Shown piece after piece: positions 16,365 through 25,958 of a stretch of 38,600 bases of DNA (position 1 is the first letter of the stretch; the number at the start of each line of letters is the position of its first letter). The position numbers and the translations under genes are program-made. The notes under the pieces are model-generated. The model was not told the DNA's origin. It saw only the letters and a list, made by a program, of their open reading frames with translations, and did no database searches. This DNA comes from Acidobacteriota bacterium. Lineage in GTDB: Bacteria; Acidobacteriota; Terriglobia; Bryobacterales; Bryobacteraceae. Location of the stretch: contig JANXLY010000023.1 of assembly GCA_025354885.1 (NCBI GenBank), forward strand, positions 1-38,600, written 5' to 3'.

Positions 16365-16412
16365 ATTTCACCTGCCGCAAGTTCATCACGCGGCTAAGAC
16401 AGGATCGTTTCT

Positions 16413-18356
16413 ATGCGTGCCGATTCCTTAGTCGATGCTGCGAAATGTCAGAACGTTTCGCAGTCGAGCCAACTCGAATGGCTGGACACCAATGGCACTG
16501 GCGCCTACGCAATGGGTACGGTGGCCGGACTAAGAACTCGCCGATACCATGGCCTGCTCAACGCTCCGCAGTCCCCAGGCCTCCCCACCTCCGTCTGGTT
16601 GAGCGCGCTCGAAGACACCCTCCAGATTGAAGGCTACAAGTACGAACTGTCTGCGCATCGCTACCCGGGGATCATCACGCCGCGCGGTTACGAATTGCTC
16701 AATGAGTTTCGCCTTTGCCCTTATCCCAGCTGGCTCTACCGGATTGGCGAAGCAACTCTCGCGCGCGAGTTGATGTTAATTGACGGATTGCCAGCGGTCC
16801 TGGTTCGCTATTGCTGTTCGGAAAATGCCGAACTGGACGTACGCCCATTCGTCGCCGGAAGGCAACATCATGGCCTCGTGAAGGCTGGCCAACAAAAGCC
16901 TTGGACCGTTGATATTCGTGAAGATATTCTGACTCTGCGCAAAGAAGAGGCGGCACTTTTCTTTCGTAGCGACGCCCAGGATTTCACAAGCGCTCCCGAC
17001 TGGTATTACAACTTCGAATACGATGTGGATCGCAACCGCGGACTCGACCATCAAGAAGATCTTTGGACCCCTGGTGTCTTTCGCTTCTCTCTTCGTGCCG
17101 ATACATGGGCCTATCTGATATGCGGGCTGGAAGATCTTGGCCCGATAGACCCAATGCAATTGCTGCGCTGGATGGCGGCTAAAGAACTTCGCTTCCCTGC
17201 CCCGCGCGGCATTGAGAATCGACTCGAAAACGCCGCGGAACATTTCATCTTTGAGCAGAAGGGCCGCCACAGCGTGATCGCCGGTTATCCCTGGTTCAGT
17301 GACTGGGGCCGCGACACCTTTATCTCGTTGCCCGGGTTGTTCCTGGCGCGGAACAGGATCAACGATGCCGCAAGGACCATTGAGAATTTCCTTTCCCTGC
17401 GCCGCGATGGCTTGATTCCGAATCGCATTACTGACGATGGCTCGACACCTGAATACAACTCCGTCGACGCCACACTTTGGCTCTACATTGCGGTGTGGCA
17501 ATGGCTCGAGAGCGGCGGGAGTTCAGTTGAATTTCAGGATCGATTCTTTAAGCCCCTGAGTGAAATGCTGATGACGATGGCTCGTGGCACGATCTTCGCG
17601 ATTCAGTGCGATGAGGGCGATGGGCTACTCAACGCTGGCCTGCCTGAAACACAACTCACCTGGATGGATGCAAAGGTGGACGGCATGGCAGTTACGCCAC
17701 GCTTCGGCAAGGCCGTCGAAATCAATGCCCTTTGGTACAACGCTTTGCGGCTCATGTCGGAATGGTCCAGAGATCGAGGCGATCCCGAAGCCCTCAACAC
17801 TTTCGGCAGCATGGCCAACCGGGCTATCGCAGGCTTTACACAATCCTTTTGGAACACCGATGAACATTGTTTGTTCGACGTAGTTCGTCCGGGCCACGCG
17901 GACCGGTGCATCCGGCCCAACCAGTTATTTGCACTCTCTCTGCCTTACCCGCTTGTGATCCGCAGCAAGGGAGAATCCATTCTGCAAGTTGTCGAACGCG
18001 AATTAGTAACACCCATGGGATTGCGCACCTTGGCTCGTGGCGAGACCGGGTATCGTGGGCGCTTTGAAGGCGGCGTCTACGAGAGAGATTACGCTTACCA
18101 TCAGGGCACCGTCTGGCCTTGGCTCTTCGGTCCCTACGGCCGCGCCTGTTTGCGAGTGCGCACAGATGTGGCTTCCGAGAAGTTGAGATTACGAGGCTTG
18201 CTGGATGGGATTCTCACTCAACTGGATAGCGGCTGCCTTGGGCAACTCGCTGAAGTTTACGACGGCGATGAGCCGCAGCGCGAAGGCGGAACACCAGCAC
18301 AAGCATGGAGTGTCGCCGAAATTCTTTGGCTCCTCAAAAAAGAACTGGCATTCTAG
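16413..18356 (+). CDS. Glycogen debranching enzyme, amylo-alpha-1,6-glucosidase type
   Basis: This 647-residue protein has two parts. The N-terminal glycogen-debranching domain (about 15-250) has the recognisable NGTGAYAMGTVAGLRTRRYHGLL segment near residues 26-49. The C-terminal (alpha/alpha)6 GH133/GH15-like catalytic domain (about 270-640) has WFSDWGRDTFISLPGL (about 294-309), YNSVDATLWLY and EINALWYNAL. It removes alpha-1,6 branch stubs in glycogen, or trims related glucans, in the cytoplasm (no signal peptide). It begins the long tightly spaced plus-strand run; the MFS gene follows after five bases. Codon usage here is C-rich, unlike genes at the left of the window. Confidence 0.92.
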   Translation: MRADSLVDAAKCQNVSQSSQLEWLDTNGTGAYAMGTVAGLRTRRYHGLLNAPQSPGLPTSVWLSALEDTLQIEGYKYELSAHRYPGIITPRGYELLNEFRLCPYPSWLYRIGEATLARELMLIDGLPAVLVRYCCSENAELDVRPFVAGRQHHGLVKAGQQKPWTVDIREDILTLRKEEAALFFRSDAQDFTSAPDWYYNFEYDVDRNRGLDHQEDLWTPGVFRFSLRADTWAYLICGLEDLGPIDPMQLLRWMAAKELRFPAPRGIENRLENAAEHFIFEQKGRHSVIAGYPWFSDWGRDTFISLPGLFLARNRINDAARTIENFLSLRRDGLIPNRITDDGSTPEYNSVDATLWLYIAVWQWLESGGSSVEFQDRFFKPLSEMLMTMARGTIFAIQCDEGDGLLNAGLPETQLTWMDAKVDGMAVTPRFGKAVEINALWYNALRLMSEWSRDRGDPEALNTFGSMANRAIAGFTQSFWNTDEHCLFDVVRPGHADRCIRPNQLFALSLPYPLVIRSKGESILQVVERELVTPMGLRTLARGETGYRGRFEGGVYERDYAYHQGTVWPWLFGPYGRACLRVRTDVASEKLRLRGLLDGILTQLDSGCLGQLAEVYDGDEPQREGGTPAQAWSVAEILWLLKKELAF

Positions 18357-18361
18357 AAAGA

Positions 18362-19549
18362 GTGCCTGAAGCGACAAAAGCAAATAACCGCGCCCTGGCG
18401 CTCGTGTACGCGACGATTTTCCTCGACGTATTGGGATTGGGAATTCTGATTCCCGTGTTGCCTTATTTCGCGCAGCAATACCGGACCGATGCGCTTACGG
18501 TCGGTTTGCTCAGTGCAGCGTTTTCGATTGCACAATTCATGGCCAGCCCATTTCTGGGGGCTCTCAGCGATCGGGTAGGACGTCGCCCGGTAATTCTATT
18601 CAACATATTAGGATCGTCCCTTGCGTACTTTCTTTTCGGCTGGGCTTCAACGCTTTGGCTGTTGATGCTGGCCCGTGTCCTCGAAGGAATAACTGGCGGC
18701 AGCATTTCAACAGCGCAAGCCTACATCGCTGATGTCACGCCGCCCGAGGACCGCATGAAACGCTTTGGCTTAATCGGCGCTGTCTTCGGGTTGGGCTTCA
18801 TTATTGGTCCAGCCTTCGGTGGATTTCTGAGCACCTACGGATTGTCATGGCCTGCGTATGCTGCCGGCACCTTGTGCCTGATTGCATCCATCTTTGGCTA
18901 CTTCTTTTTGCCAGAGAGCTTAACGATTGAGAAACGCTCAAGAGCCCGCTTGACCCTGGGCGATGCAAATCCCTTCAAGAAAATTGCCGAGGCTCTCGCT
19001 CGCGATTCCATTCGCCCAATCCTGATGGCCATTTTTGTCGTCAACGTTGCCTTCAGCGCTCTGCAGTCCAACTTTGCATTGTTCACACTGAGACGCTTTC
19101 AGATGGGGCCCCAGGACAACGCCTGGATCTTCGTCTATATCGGCTCGCTCAGCATTCTCATGCAGGGTGTTGTGGTTCGCAGGATGCCTAAGACATTGAA
19201 CCCCGTCACCACTTGTGTGACCGGACTCGCGGCCATGTCTCTCGGTTTCCTCGGCATCAGTTTTGCCCGGGTCGAATGGCACTTGTTCCCGGCGATCGCG
19301 ATTCTGGCCTTTGGGAATGGCATCGCTGCGCCCATGCTTACAGGATTAATATCGCGCCGCGTGGGAGAGCGCGAACAGGGGACTGTGCTCGGATCATCTC
19401 AGGCAATCTTGAGTTCCACCCGCATTGTGGGGCCGTTGTTTGCAGGTTTCGTTTTCGATGCCTTAGGCAGCGGAGCGCCCTACTGGATCGGCTCAATTCT
19501 CGCAATAGCAGGCGCTGCCATTGTGGCGAGAACTCCAGTCAAAGCATAA
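18362..19549 (+). CDS. MFS transporter, TetA-like
   Basis: This 395-residue transporter of the major facilitator superfamily has about twelve membrane helices. Helix 1 carries [17 protein letters not shown]. The cytoplasmic loop 2-3 carries the family's motif [15 protein letters not shown]. Helix 5 carries [16 protein letters not shown], close to the drug:H+ antiporter motif C. This pattern fits the tetracycline-resistance/multidrug DHA1 class, though the substrate is not predictable. A longer reading frame starts at ATG 18305, but that would overlap the debranching gene by 52 bases and add a charged tail. GTG 18362, just after that stop, gives the normal MFS N-terminus. The phoD gene follows after seven bases. 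Confidence 0.9.
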   Translation: MPEATKANNRALALVYATIFLDVLGLGILIPVLPYFAQQYRTDALTVGLLSAAFSIAQFMASPFLGALSDRVGRRPVILFNILGSSLAYFLFGWASTLWLLMLARVLEGITGGSISTAQAYIADVTPPEDRMKRFGLIGAVFGLGFIIGPAFGGFLSTYGLSWPAYAAGTLCLIASIFGYFFLPESLTIEKRSRARLTLGDANPFKKIAEALARDSIRPILMAIFVVNVAFSALQSNFALFTLRRFQMGPQDNAWIFVYIGSLSILMQGVVVRRMPKTLNPVTTCVTGLAAMSLGFLGISFARVEWHLFPAIAILAFGNGIAAPMLTGLISRRVGEREQGTVLGSSQAILSSTRIVGPLFAGFVFDALGSGAPYWIGSILAIAGAAIVARTPVKA

Positions 19550-19556
19550 TAGCGAC

Positions 19557-21047
19557 ATGATCCGCCGTCAGTTTCTATTGGGCCTTGCGGCCGCCAGGTT
19601 CAATCCGCTTCGCAGCGCGCCACGATTCAGACAAGACCCTTTTATGCTTGGCATTGCTTCAGGCGATCCACTTCCGGACAGTGTTGTACTTTGGACTCGT
19701 CTGGCTGGCCAAGAATTGGGCAACGCCAGCCACGAGGTGGAATGGATCATCGCCGAGGATGAAGGCTTGAAAAAAATAGTGAAGCGCGGCAAAGAAGTTG
19801 CAAGCCCACAATTTGCCCATTCTGTTCACGTCGACCCCAGGGGTTTAAAGCCCGGACGCTGGTATTGGTATCAGTTCCGCTGCGGTGGCGTAGAGAGTCC
19901 CATCGGCAGGACCAGAACCGCGCCCGCAGTCAACAGTCAGGATCCGTTGCGCTTCGCATTTGCCAGTTGTCAAAACTACGAACATGGGTACTTCACAGCC
20001 TATGAACATATGGCCCAGGAGGACCTGCATCTGGTGGTGCACCTTGGCGACTATATCTACGAAGGCGGGCCATCCAAGGGTCGGCCGCGACAACACAATT
20101 CGCCCGAAATCCAGAGTCTGACCGATTATCGAAATCGCTACGCGCTCTACCGTACCGATCCGGATTTGCGGCGCGCGCACGAACGATTCCCCTTTATCGT
20201 GACCTGGGATGACCACGAAGTAGACAACAACTACGCGGGTGATAAAGACGAAAGTGGAACTCCTCGCGACCAGTTTCTCGAACGGCGAGCAAATGCGTAT
20301 CAGTCCTATTACGAGCCCATGCCCCTGAGGAGGAGTTCCCTTCCCAGAGGGACCAGTCTCGACCTGTATCGATCTTTCGACTTCGGCAGCACCGCACGAT
20401 TTCACGTGCTCGACACGCGCCAGTACCGCAGCGATCAGCCTTGTGGCGATGGGCGCAAACCGCAATGCGCAGAAGCCCTGAGCGCCGAACAGACGATGCT
20501 CGGCGACTCGCAGGAAAAGTGGCTGATGGAGAGTATGCGTTCTTCAAAGCAGACCTGGAACGTATTGGCCAATCAAGTGATGTTCGCAAAGATGGATTTC
20601 AAGCCAGGCGAAGGTGCCGAGTACGCGATGGATCAGTGGAGCGGCTACGAAGTCCCCCGGCAGCGTATCTGCCGTTTTTTTGAAGAAGCGAAGCCATCCA
20701 ACCCCATCATTCTTACGGGAGACATTCATTCCAGTTGGGTGAGTAATATCAAGGCCGACTTCAATCGCCCTGAAAGTAAAAACGTAGGAGTCGAGTTTGT
20801 TGGCACCTCAATCACTTCGGGCGGTGATGGCCTCGAGCTCCCGATTGCCGAAGCAAATTTCAAAAAAAAGAACCCGCATCTGCAGTACTTTCTTGCCAAG
20901 CGCGGATATGTCAGCTGCACGGTCAACGCAAACGAGTGGCGCAGCGATTACAGAATAGTTCCCGTTGTGACCAAGCCTGGCGCGGTTATCGAGACACGTG
21001 CTAAGTTTCGCGTAGCAGCGGGTGCGAACCAGGTGGAGCGCACCTGA
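19557..21047 (+). CDS. phoD: Alkaline phosphatase D (PhoD-like), Tat-exported
   Basis: This 496-residue protein starts at ATG 19557 with a twin-arginine leader (MIRRQFLLGLAAARF). A PhoD N-terminal beta domain follows (about 27-120), then a calcineurin-like metallophosphatase core. Metal-binding motifs include FASCQNYEHG (about 143-152), LVVHLGDYIYEGG (about 164-176), DDHEVDNNYAG and LTGDIHSSW. PhoD is a Ca/Fe-dependent periplasmic phosphodiesterase and phosphomonoesterase that scavenges phosphate from esters and wall polymers. An upstream in-frame TTG at 19521 would overlap the MFS gene and hide the Tat signal. No Pho box could be recognised. It is followed after 15 bases by the sulfatase. 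Confidence 0.93.
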   Translation: MIRRQFLLGLAAARFNPLRSAPRFRQDPFMLGIASGDPLPDSVVLWTRLAGQELGNASHEVEWIIAEDEGLKKIVKRGKEVASPQFAHSVHVDPRGLKPGRWYWYQFRCGGVESPIGRTRTAPAVNSQDPLRFAFASCQNYEHGYFTAYEHMAQEDLHLVVHLGDYIYEGGPSKGRPRQHNSPEIQSLTDYRNRYALYRTDPDLRRAHERFPFIVTWDDHEVDNNYAGDKDESGTPRDQFLERRANAYQSYYEPMPLRRSSLPRGTSLDLYRSFDFGSTARFHVLDTRQYRSDQPCGDGRKPQCAEALSAEQTMLGDSQEKWLMESMRSSKQTWNVLANQVMFAKMDFKPGEGAEYAMDQWSGYEVPRQRICRFFEEAKPSNPIILTGDIHSSWVSNIKADFNRPESKNVGVEFVGTSITSGGDGLELPIAEANFKKKNPHLQYFLAKRGYVSCTVNANEWRSDYRIVPVVTKPGAVIETRAKFRVAAGANQVERT

Positions 21048-21062
21048 TAAATTAGGCGGAGC

Positions 21063-22928
21063 ATGAATCGTCGCGCATTTTTGTCTGCAAGCGCTGCTCC
21101 GCTCCTTTCCGGTCAGCAGCCCAAGAAGCCAAATATTCTTTGGGTGACCTGTGAGGATATGAGTCTCAACCTCGGATGCTACGGTGACAAGAACGCCGCA
21201 AGCCCGACCATAGACTTGTTTGCCAAGCGCTGCCTGAGCTATCGGAATGCCTGGTCCTGCGCGCCTGTATGCGCGCCCGCCCGCACCACCATCATCAGTG
21301 GAATGTATCCACCCTCAACCGGTTCGGAGCACATGCGCAGCGATACTCACCTCGCGCCGGGCCAGAAAATGTTCCCTCAAATCCTTCGTGAGGCGGGCTA
21401 CTATACTTCCAATAATTCCAAGGAAGATTACAATCTCGCCCACACCGGCAAGGTTTGGGACGATAGTTCGGACAAAGCCCATTGGCGAAAGCGCAACCCC
21501 AATCAGCCCTTCTTCAGTGTCTTCAACTACCTCATAACCCACGAAAGTCAGATCCGTAAAGTGCCTCACCAGTTGAGGCACGATCCGCGAGAAGTACGCA
21601 TCCCCGCTTACCTTCCGGACACTCCGGAAGTCCGCCACGACTGGGCCCAATACTACGACAACATCAACACCATGGATGGCATGGTGAAAAAGACTCTCGG
21701 AGAACTCGAAGCCGATGGCCTCAAAGATTCCACGATCGTTTTCTTCTATTCCGATCATGGTGCCGGGATGCCGAGATCCAAGCGCTTCCCTTACAACTCG
21801 GGCCTTCAGGTCCCGATGATGGTCCATTTCCCTGAGCAATATAAACACTTGGCCCCGAAGGACTACCAACCCGGTGGATGGACGGACCGGCTGGTGAGTT
21901 TTGTAGATCTTGCGCCAACCGCGTTGAGCCTGGCTGGACTAAGAAAGATGGACTACCATCAGGGCCACGCGTTCCTGGGCTCAGAGATCGCCCCTGCGCA
22001 AAATTACGTCTTCGGATTTCGCGGTCGCATGGATGAGCGCATCGACATGATTCGAAGCGTGCGCTCACAGCGCTATATCTACATCCGCAATTACATGCCA
22101 CACCGCATTTATGGCCAGCACATCGACTACATGTTCGAGATGCCGACTACGCGGAAGTGGAAGGAGGTCTTCGATTCCGGTAAAGCAACCGATGCGCAGA
22201 GCCACTTCTGGAAAACCAAGCCTGCTGAAGAATTTTACGACCTCGAGAAAGACCCCGATGAAGTCAACAATCTTGCCTTCCGTCCTAATGCAATCGAACG
22301 CTCGGAGATGAACCGGATGCGGGCCGAACAGACATCGCTTGCCGTGCGCATTCGCGATGTCGGCTTCTTGCCCGAACACGAAATCCATGCGCGCTCGAAG
22401 GGCGATGCGCCTTACACGATGGGCCACGATCAGCAGCGATTTCAGGCGACCAGAGTGATCAACACGGCGGAGCTTGCCACTGGGCCCACACTCACCGAGC
22501 CGGAGGTCTTGCGAACCAGTCTTGGCGATAGCGACAGCGCTGTGCGCTACTGGAGCGCAATCGGTCTTCTGAGACAGGGCCGGGCCGGCGTTGAAAAGGC
22601 ACAGGCTGAATTGCGAGGCGTGCTCACCGACACTGCCCCCAATGTTCGGATCATCGCTGCCGAAGCCCTGGCGCGCTACGGTGAAGAAACAGATCTCAAG
22701 CCCTCAATCGAAACTCTGCTCAAAGATGCAGACGCCACCAAGGGGGATCTCTACATCGCCATCGCCGCACTCAACTCCCTTACTGAAATTGGAGCCGTCA
22801 AGATCAAGCCTTACCGCGATCAGATTGCCGCTCTTCCTGCGGGGCATGCAAAAATTCCAAAACGCCTAGACGGCTACATTCCTCGTCTGCTCGAATATCT
22901 TCTCGCCATCACAGCGGCAAAACTATGA
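21063..22928 (+). CDS. Exported formylglycine-dependent sulfatase with HEAT-like tail
   Basis: This 621-residue type I sulfatase has a short Tat-like leader (MNRRAFLSASAAPLLSG). A metal-binding Glu-Asp follows, in NILWVTCEDMS (24-34). The modification motif Cys70-Ala-Pro-Ala-Arg74 (CxPxR) is the site where Cys is converted to formylglycine. Other hallmarks are FYSDHGAGMPRSKRFPYNSG (about 226-245) and the C-terminal EFYDLEKDPDEVNNLA. Residues about 475-610 form helical HEAT-like repeats, an extension found in some sulfatases and not in the minimal enzyme. It cleaves sulfate esters of an unknown organic substrate in the periplasm. An SD-like GGCGGAG precedes the ATG. The run continues into the formate dehydrogenase operon after 18 bases. 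Confidence 0.93.
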   Translation: MNRRAFLSASAAPLLSGQQPKKPNILWVTCEDMSLNLGCYGDKNAASPTIDLFAKRCLSYRNAWSCAPVCAPARTTIISGMYPPSTGSEHMRSDTHLAPGQKMFPQILREAGYYTSNNSKEDYNLAHTGKVWDDSSDKAHWRKRNPNQPFFSVFNYLITHESQIRKVPHQLRHDPREVRIPAYLPDTPEVRHDWAQYYDNINTMDGMVKKTLGELEADGLKDSTIVFFYSDHGAGMPRSKRFPYNSGLQVPMMVHFPEQYKHLAPKDYQPGGWTDRLVSFVDLAPTALSLAGLRKMDYHQGHAFLGSEIAPAQNYVFGFRGRMDERIDMIRSVRSQRYIYIRNYMPHRIYGQHIDYMFEMPTTRKWKEVFDSGKATDAQSHFWKTKPAEEFYDLEKDPDEVNNLAFRPNAIERSEMNRMRAEQTSLAVRIRDVGFLPEHEIHARSKGDAPYTMGHDQQRFQATRVINTAELATGPTLTEPEVLRTSLGDSDSAVRYWSAIGLLRQGRAGVEKAQAELRGVLTDTAPNVRIIAAEALARYGEETDLKPSIETLLKDADATKGDLYIAIAALNSLTEIGAVKIKPYRDQIAALPAGHAKIPKRLDGYIPRLLEYLLAITAAKL

Positions 22929-22946
22929 TGAAATGCTAGTAATCTT

Positions 22947-25900
22947 ATGCCGAAGAGTTCATCCCGTCGAGCCTTCATAACGCGGTCTGCTGCGACAACT
23001 GCTACTGGCCTTGCTGCCACTACTGGCGAAGCGTCAGCTGCGTCTCACATCCCTGCCCTCAAAACCGCGAACACAACAAAAACCAACTCCATCTGCCCCT
23101 ATTGCGCAGTGGGTTGCAGCGTCACAATTCACACCATCGGCGACAAGGCACGCAACGTCAAACCCGCGATCGTCCATATCGAAGGTGATCCCGAGAGCCC
23201 TGTCAATCGTGGCACCTTGTGCCCCAAGGGTGCATCTCTCGAAGAGTTCGTTCAGAGTGATCGCCGTCTCACCAAAGTGCGTCACCGCGCTGCAGGCGCA
23301 ACCGAATGGACAGACCTGAGCTGGGCTGAAGCCATCCCCATGATGGCGGCCCGCATTAAGTCCACACGTGACAAGGGCTTCGTTGAAAAGGACGAGAAGG
23401 GCCGCACAGTAAATCGCCTCGACAATCTGGCAATGATCGGCGGCTGCACGGACACGAACGAGATCAACTACCTGCTGAGCAAGTTTCGTTTTGGGCTCGG
23501 GTTACTTGCCTACGAGAACCAAAGCCGGCTTTGACACGGCCCCACGGTGACCAGTTTGGCCGCCACCTTTGGACGAGGAGCAATGACGAATGGCTGGACC
23601 GACGTCGCCAACGCCGACGTAGTTCTGGTCATGGGTGGAAACCCTGCCGAGAACCATCCTGTTGGATTTCGCTTTGTCATGGAAGCCAAACGCTTGCGCA
23701 AGGCAAAAGTCATTTGCGTCGATCCGCGTTTTACACGCACTGCGGCAGTCTCCGATTGCTATGTGCCAATCCGCTCCGGTACGGATATCGCTTTCCTGGG
23801 CGGCATCATCCACTATGCGCTTGAGACCGGCAAGTACCAGCGCAAATACGTCGAACAACATACGAACGCAGGCTTCCTGATCGCCGAGGGCTTTGGATTT
23901 CAAGACGGTCACTTCTCGGGCTGGAAGGACGGCAAGTACGACAAGACAACTTGGCAGTATGAACTTGACGGCAATGGCCATGCGAAAATTGACCCCAAAC
24001 TGGAACACCCTCGTAGTGTTTTCCAGTTGATGAAAAAACACTATTCGCGCTACACGCCAGAGCAAGTCGCCGAGATTTGCGGCTGCACAGCAGCAGAGTT
24101 TCTGAAGGCTGCCGAGATGATTACGGTTGCTGCTGCCGAAGACAAATCCGGCACTGTCCTCTATGCTCTCGGCTGGACGCACCATAGCTTCGCCGTCCAG
24201 TTGATTCACGCTGCAGCAATGGTGCAATTGCTCATGGGCAACATCGGTATGCCTGGCGGTGGCGTCAACGCCCAGCGAGGCCACGCCAATATCCAGGGCT
24301 CCACCGACATGGGCGCATGGAACATGCTCCCCGGCTACCTCAAGATTCCGCGAGCCGATCAAACCACGATCGACGAATATCTCAAGGCGAACACACCCAA
24401 GCCCCTACAGGCCAAGAGTCTCAACTATTGGGGAAACACGCCAAAGTTTTTCAAGAGCCTGCTCAAGGCTTACTACGGCAAGAACGCCACTGCAGCAAAC
24501 AATTACGGCTACGACTGGCTGCCCAAGGTCGACGAGAAGGGCGACCATTCCTGGGGCGCATTCTTCGACGACATGTTCCACGGCAAACTCGAAGGCTTGA
24601 TCAGTTTCGGCATGAATCCTGTGGCTAACGGCCCTAACACCAAGAAGATGTTGACGGCCCTTTCGAAACTAAAGTGGCTCATTGTCGCTGAAAATTTCGA
24701 AACAGAAACAGCCGCATTCTGGAAGGCCAAAACACTCGCCGCCAAAGACTATCCCAAGGCTCTCGATTCGGCCAGCATCGCAACAGAGGTCTTTCTCCTG
24801 CCCGCATCCAACTTTGCCGAGAAGGATGGAGCCTTCGTAAACTCCTCGCGTTGGCTGCAGTGGAAAGAGGCCGCGACCGATCCTCCGGGCGAAGCCCGTC
24901 GTGATCAGGAAATCATTGCTCAACTTTTTCTCGAATTGCGCAAGCTCTATGAAAAAGACGGTGGTGCAAATCCCGCTCCACTGCTGAACATGGGCTGGGA
25001 TTACGCTAAGCCCGCCAAGCCCCTTCTGAGCGAAGTCGCCCGTGAGGTAAACGGCGTAGACCTCAAAACATTGAAGCAACTGAATGGTTTTGGAGAATTG
25101 AAGGACGACGGCACTACTGCTTGCGGCAACTGGATTTACAGCGGAAGCTGGACCGAAGCTGGCAACATGATGGCGCGTCGCGGCCAAGCCGACCCAACCG
25201 GTCTCGGCCTCTATCCGCAATGGTCCTGGAGTTGGCCAGCCAACCGACGCATCTTGTACAACAGGGCCTCTGCTGACGAAAACGGCCAACCTTGGGACAA
25301 GACCCGAGCGCCTTTGAAATGGGATGGGGAACGCTGGCGTGGCGATGTACCCGACTACAAAGCAGATGCCGAACCCGGTGCTATGCCGGCCTTCATTATG
25401 CTGCCAGAAGGGGTCGCGCGCCTCTTCGCTCCCGACTTGGTCGAAGGGCCATTCCCTGAACACTACGAACCGGCAGAGTCTCCGGTGCTCAACCCTTTGC
25501 ACCCCGAGGCCAGTGCCAATCCGCTACTCAAAACTTACTCTCGCGAACCCGAAGCCTTTGGTACCGTCAAAGACTTCCCCTACGTCGCAATCACCTACCG
25601 GCTCACGGAGCACTTCCATTACTGGACGAAACACACCAATTCAAGCTCCGAACTGCAATCGAATTTCTTCGTCGAATTACCCGCCGAACTTGCAGCCTCA
25701 AAGGGCATCGCCAGCGGCGACCGCGTTCGCGTCAGTTCCGCACGTGGCTCGATCGAAGGCCCTGCGCTCGTAACCAAACGCCTGCGCACCCTTAAGGTGA
25801 AAGGCCAGAAAACTTACCACGTCGGGCTCCCCATCCATTGGGGCTTCGTCGGAAAGGTCACCGGCCCCCTCATCAACAATTTGACGCCAAGTGCCTACGA

Positions 25901-25958
25901 TCCAAATTCGGGAACACCCGAATACAAAGGCTTCCTCGTGAATTTGGAGAAAATCTGA
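22947..25958 (+). CDS. fdnG: Formate dehydrogenase alpha subunit, selenocysteine-containing, Tat-exported
   Basis: One 1003-residue selenoprotein is read through UGA at 23532-23534. Residues 1-30 are a Tat leader (SSRRAFITRSA). Cys50, 53, 57 and 92 bind the proximal [4Fe-4S] cluster. Sec196 lies in NQSRL-U-HGPTVTSL, which aligns with the active-site U of FdnG/FdoG. The rest is the molybdopterin-bis-MGD fold. The downstream part continues in the same frame without gap, with full FDH similarity (FGRGAMTNGW; NPAENHPVGFR). Read as two ORFs it would end at 23534 and restart near 23547, which is an artefact. The enzyme oxidises formate to CO2 in the periplasm and passes electrons to the beta subunit. 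It is about the usual FDH-N/O length (about 1015). The Sec machinery (selA, selB, selC, selD) is not in the window. The symbol is by similarity; fdoG would be an equal choice. Confidence 0.95.
23532..23575 (+). promoter_or_regulatory. In-frame UGA selenocysteine codon with SECIS-like hairpin
   Basis: UGA at 23532-23534 is followed at 23546-23567 by a potential hairpin: GGTG (23546-23549) pairs with CACC (23564-23567), and an inner CC (23551-23552) pairs with GG (23558-23559) around loop AGTTT (23553-23557). Bacterial SECIS elements lie within about 40 bases 3' of the UGA and bind SelB. In E. coli fdhF and fdnG the equivalent stretch after UGACACGG is also a small stem-loop. The upper stem is short, so this is a candidate. 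Confidence 0.7.

Noticed and set aside
25838-25957. Upstream extension of the formate dehydrogenase beta subunit
   Set aside because: The added 40 residues are out of frame within the alpha gene and unlike beta-subunit N-termini, while ATG 25958 gives the canonical start.
23547-25958. Separate GTG-started gene for a short formate dehydrogenase
   Set aside because: It is the same frame as 22947-23534, interrupted only by UGA at the selenocysteine position, so it is one gene and not a pseudogene or a second gene.
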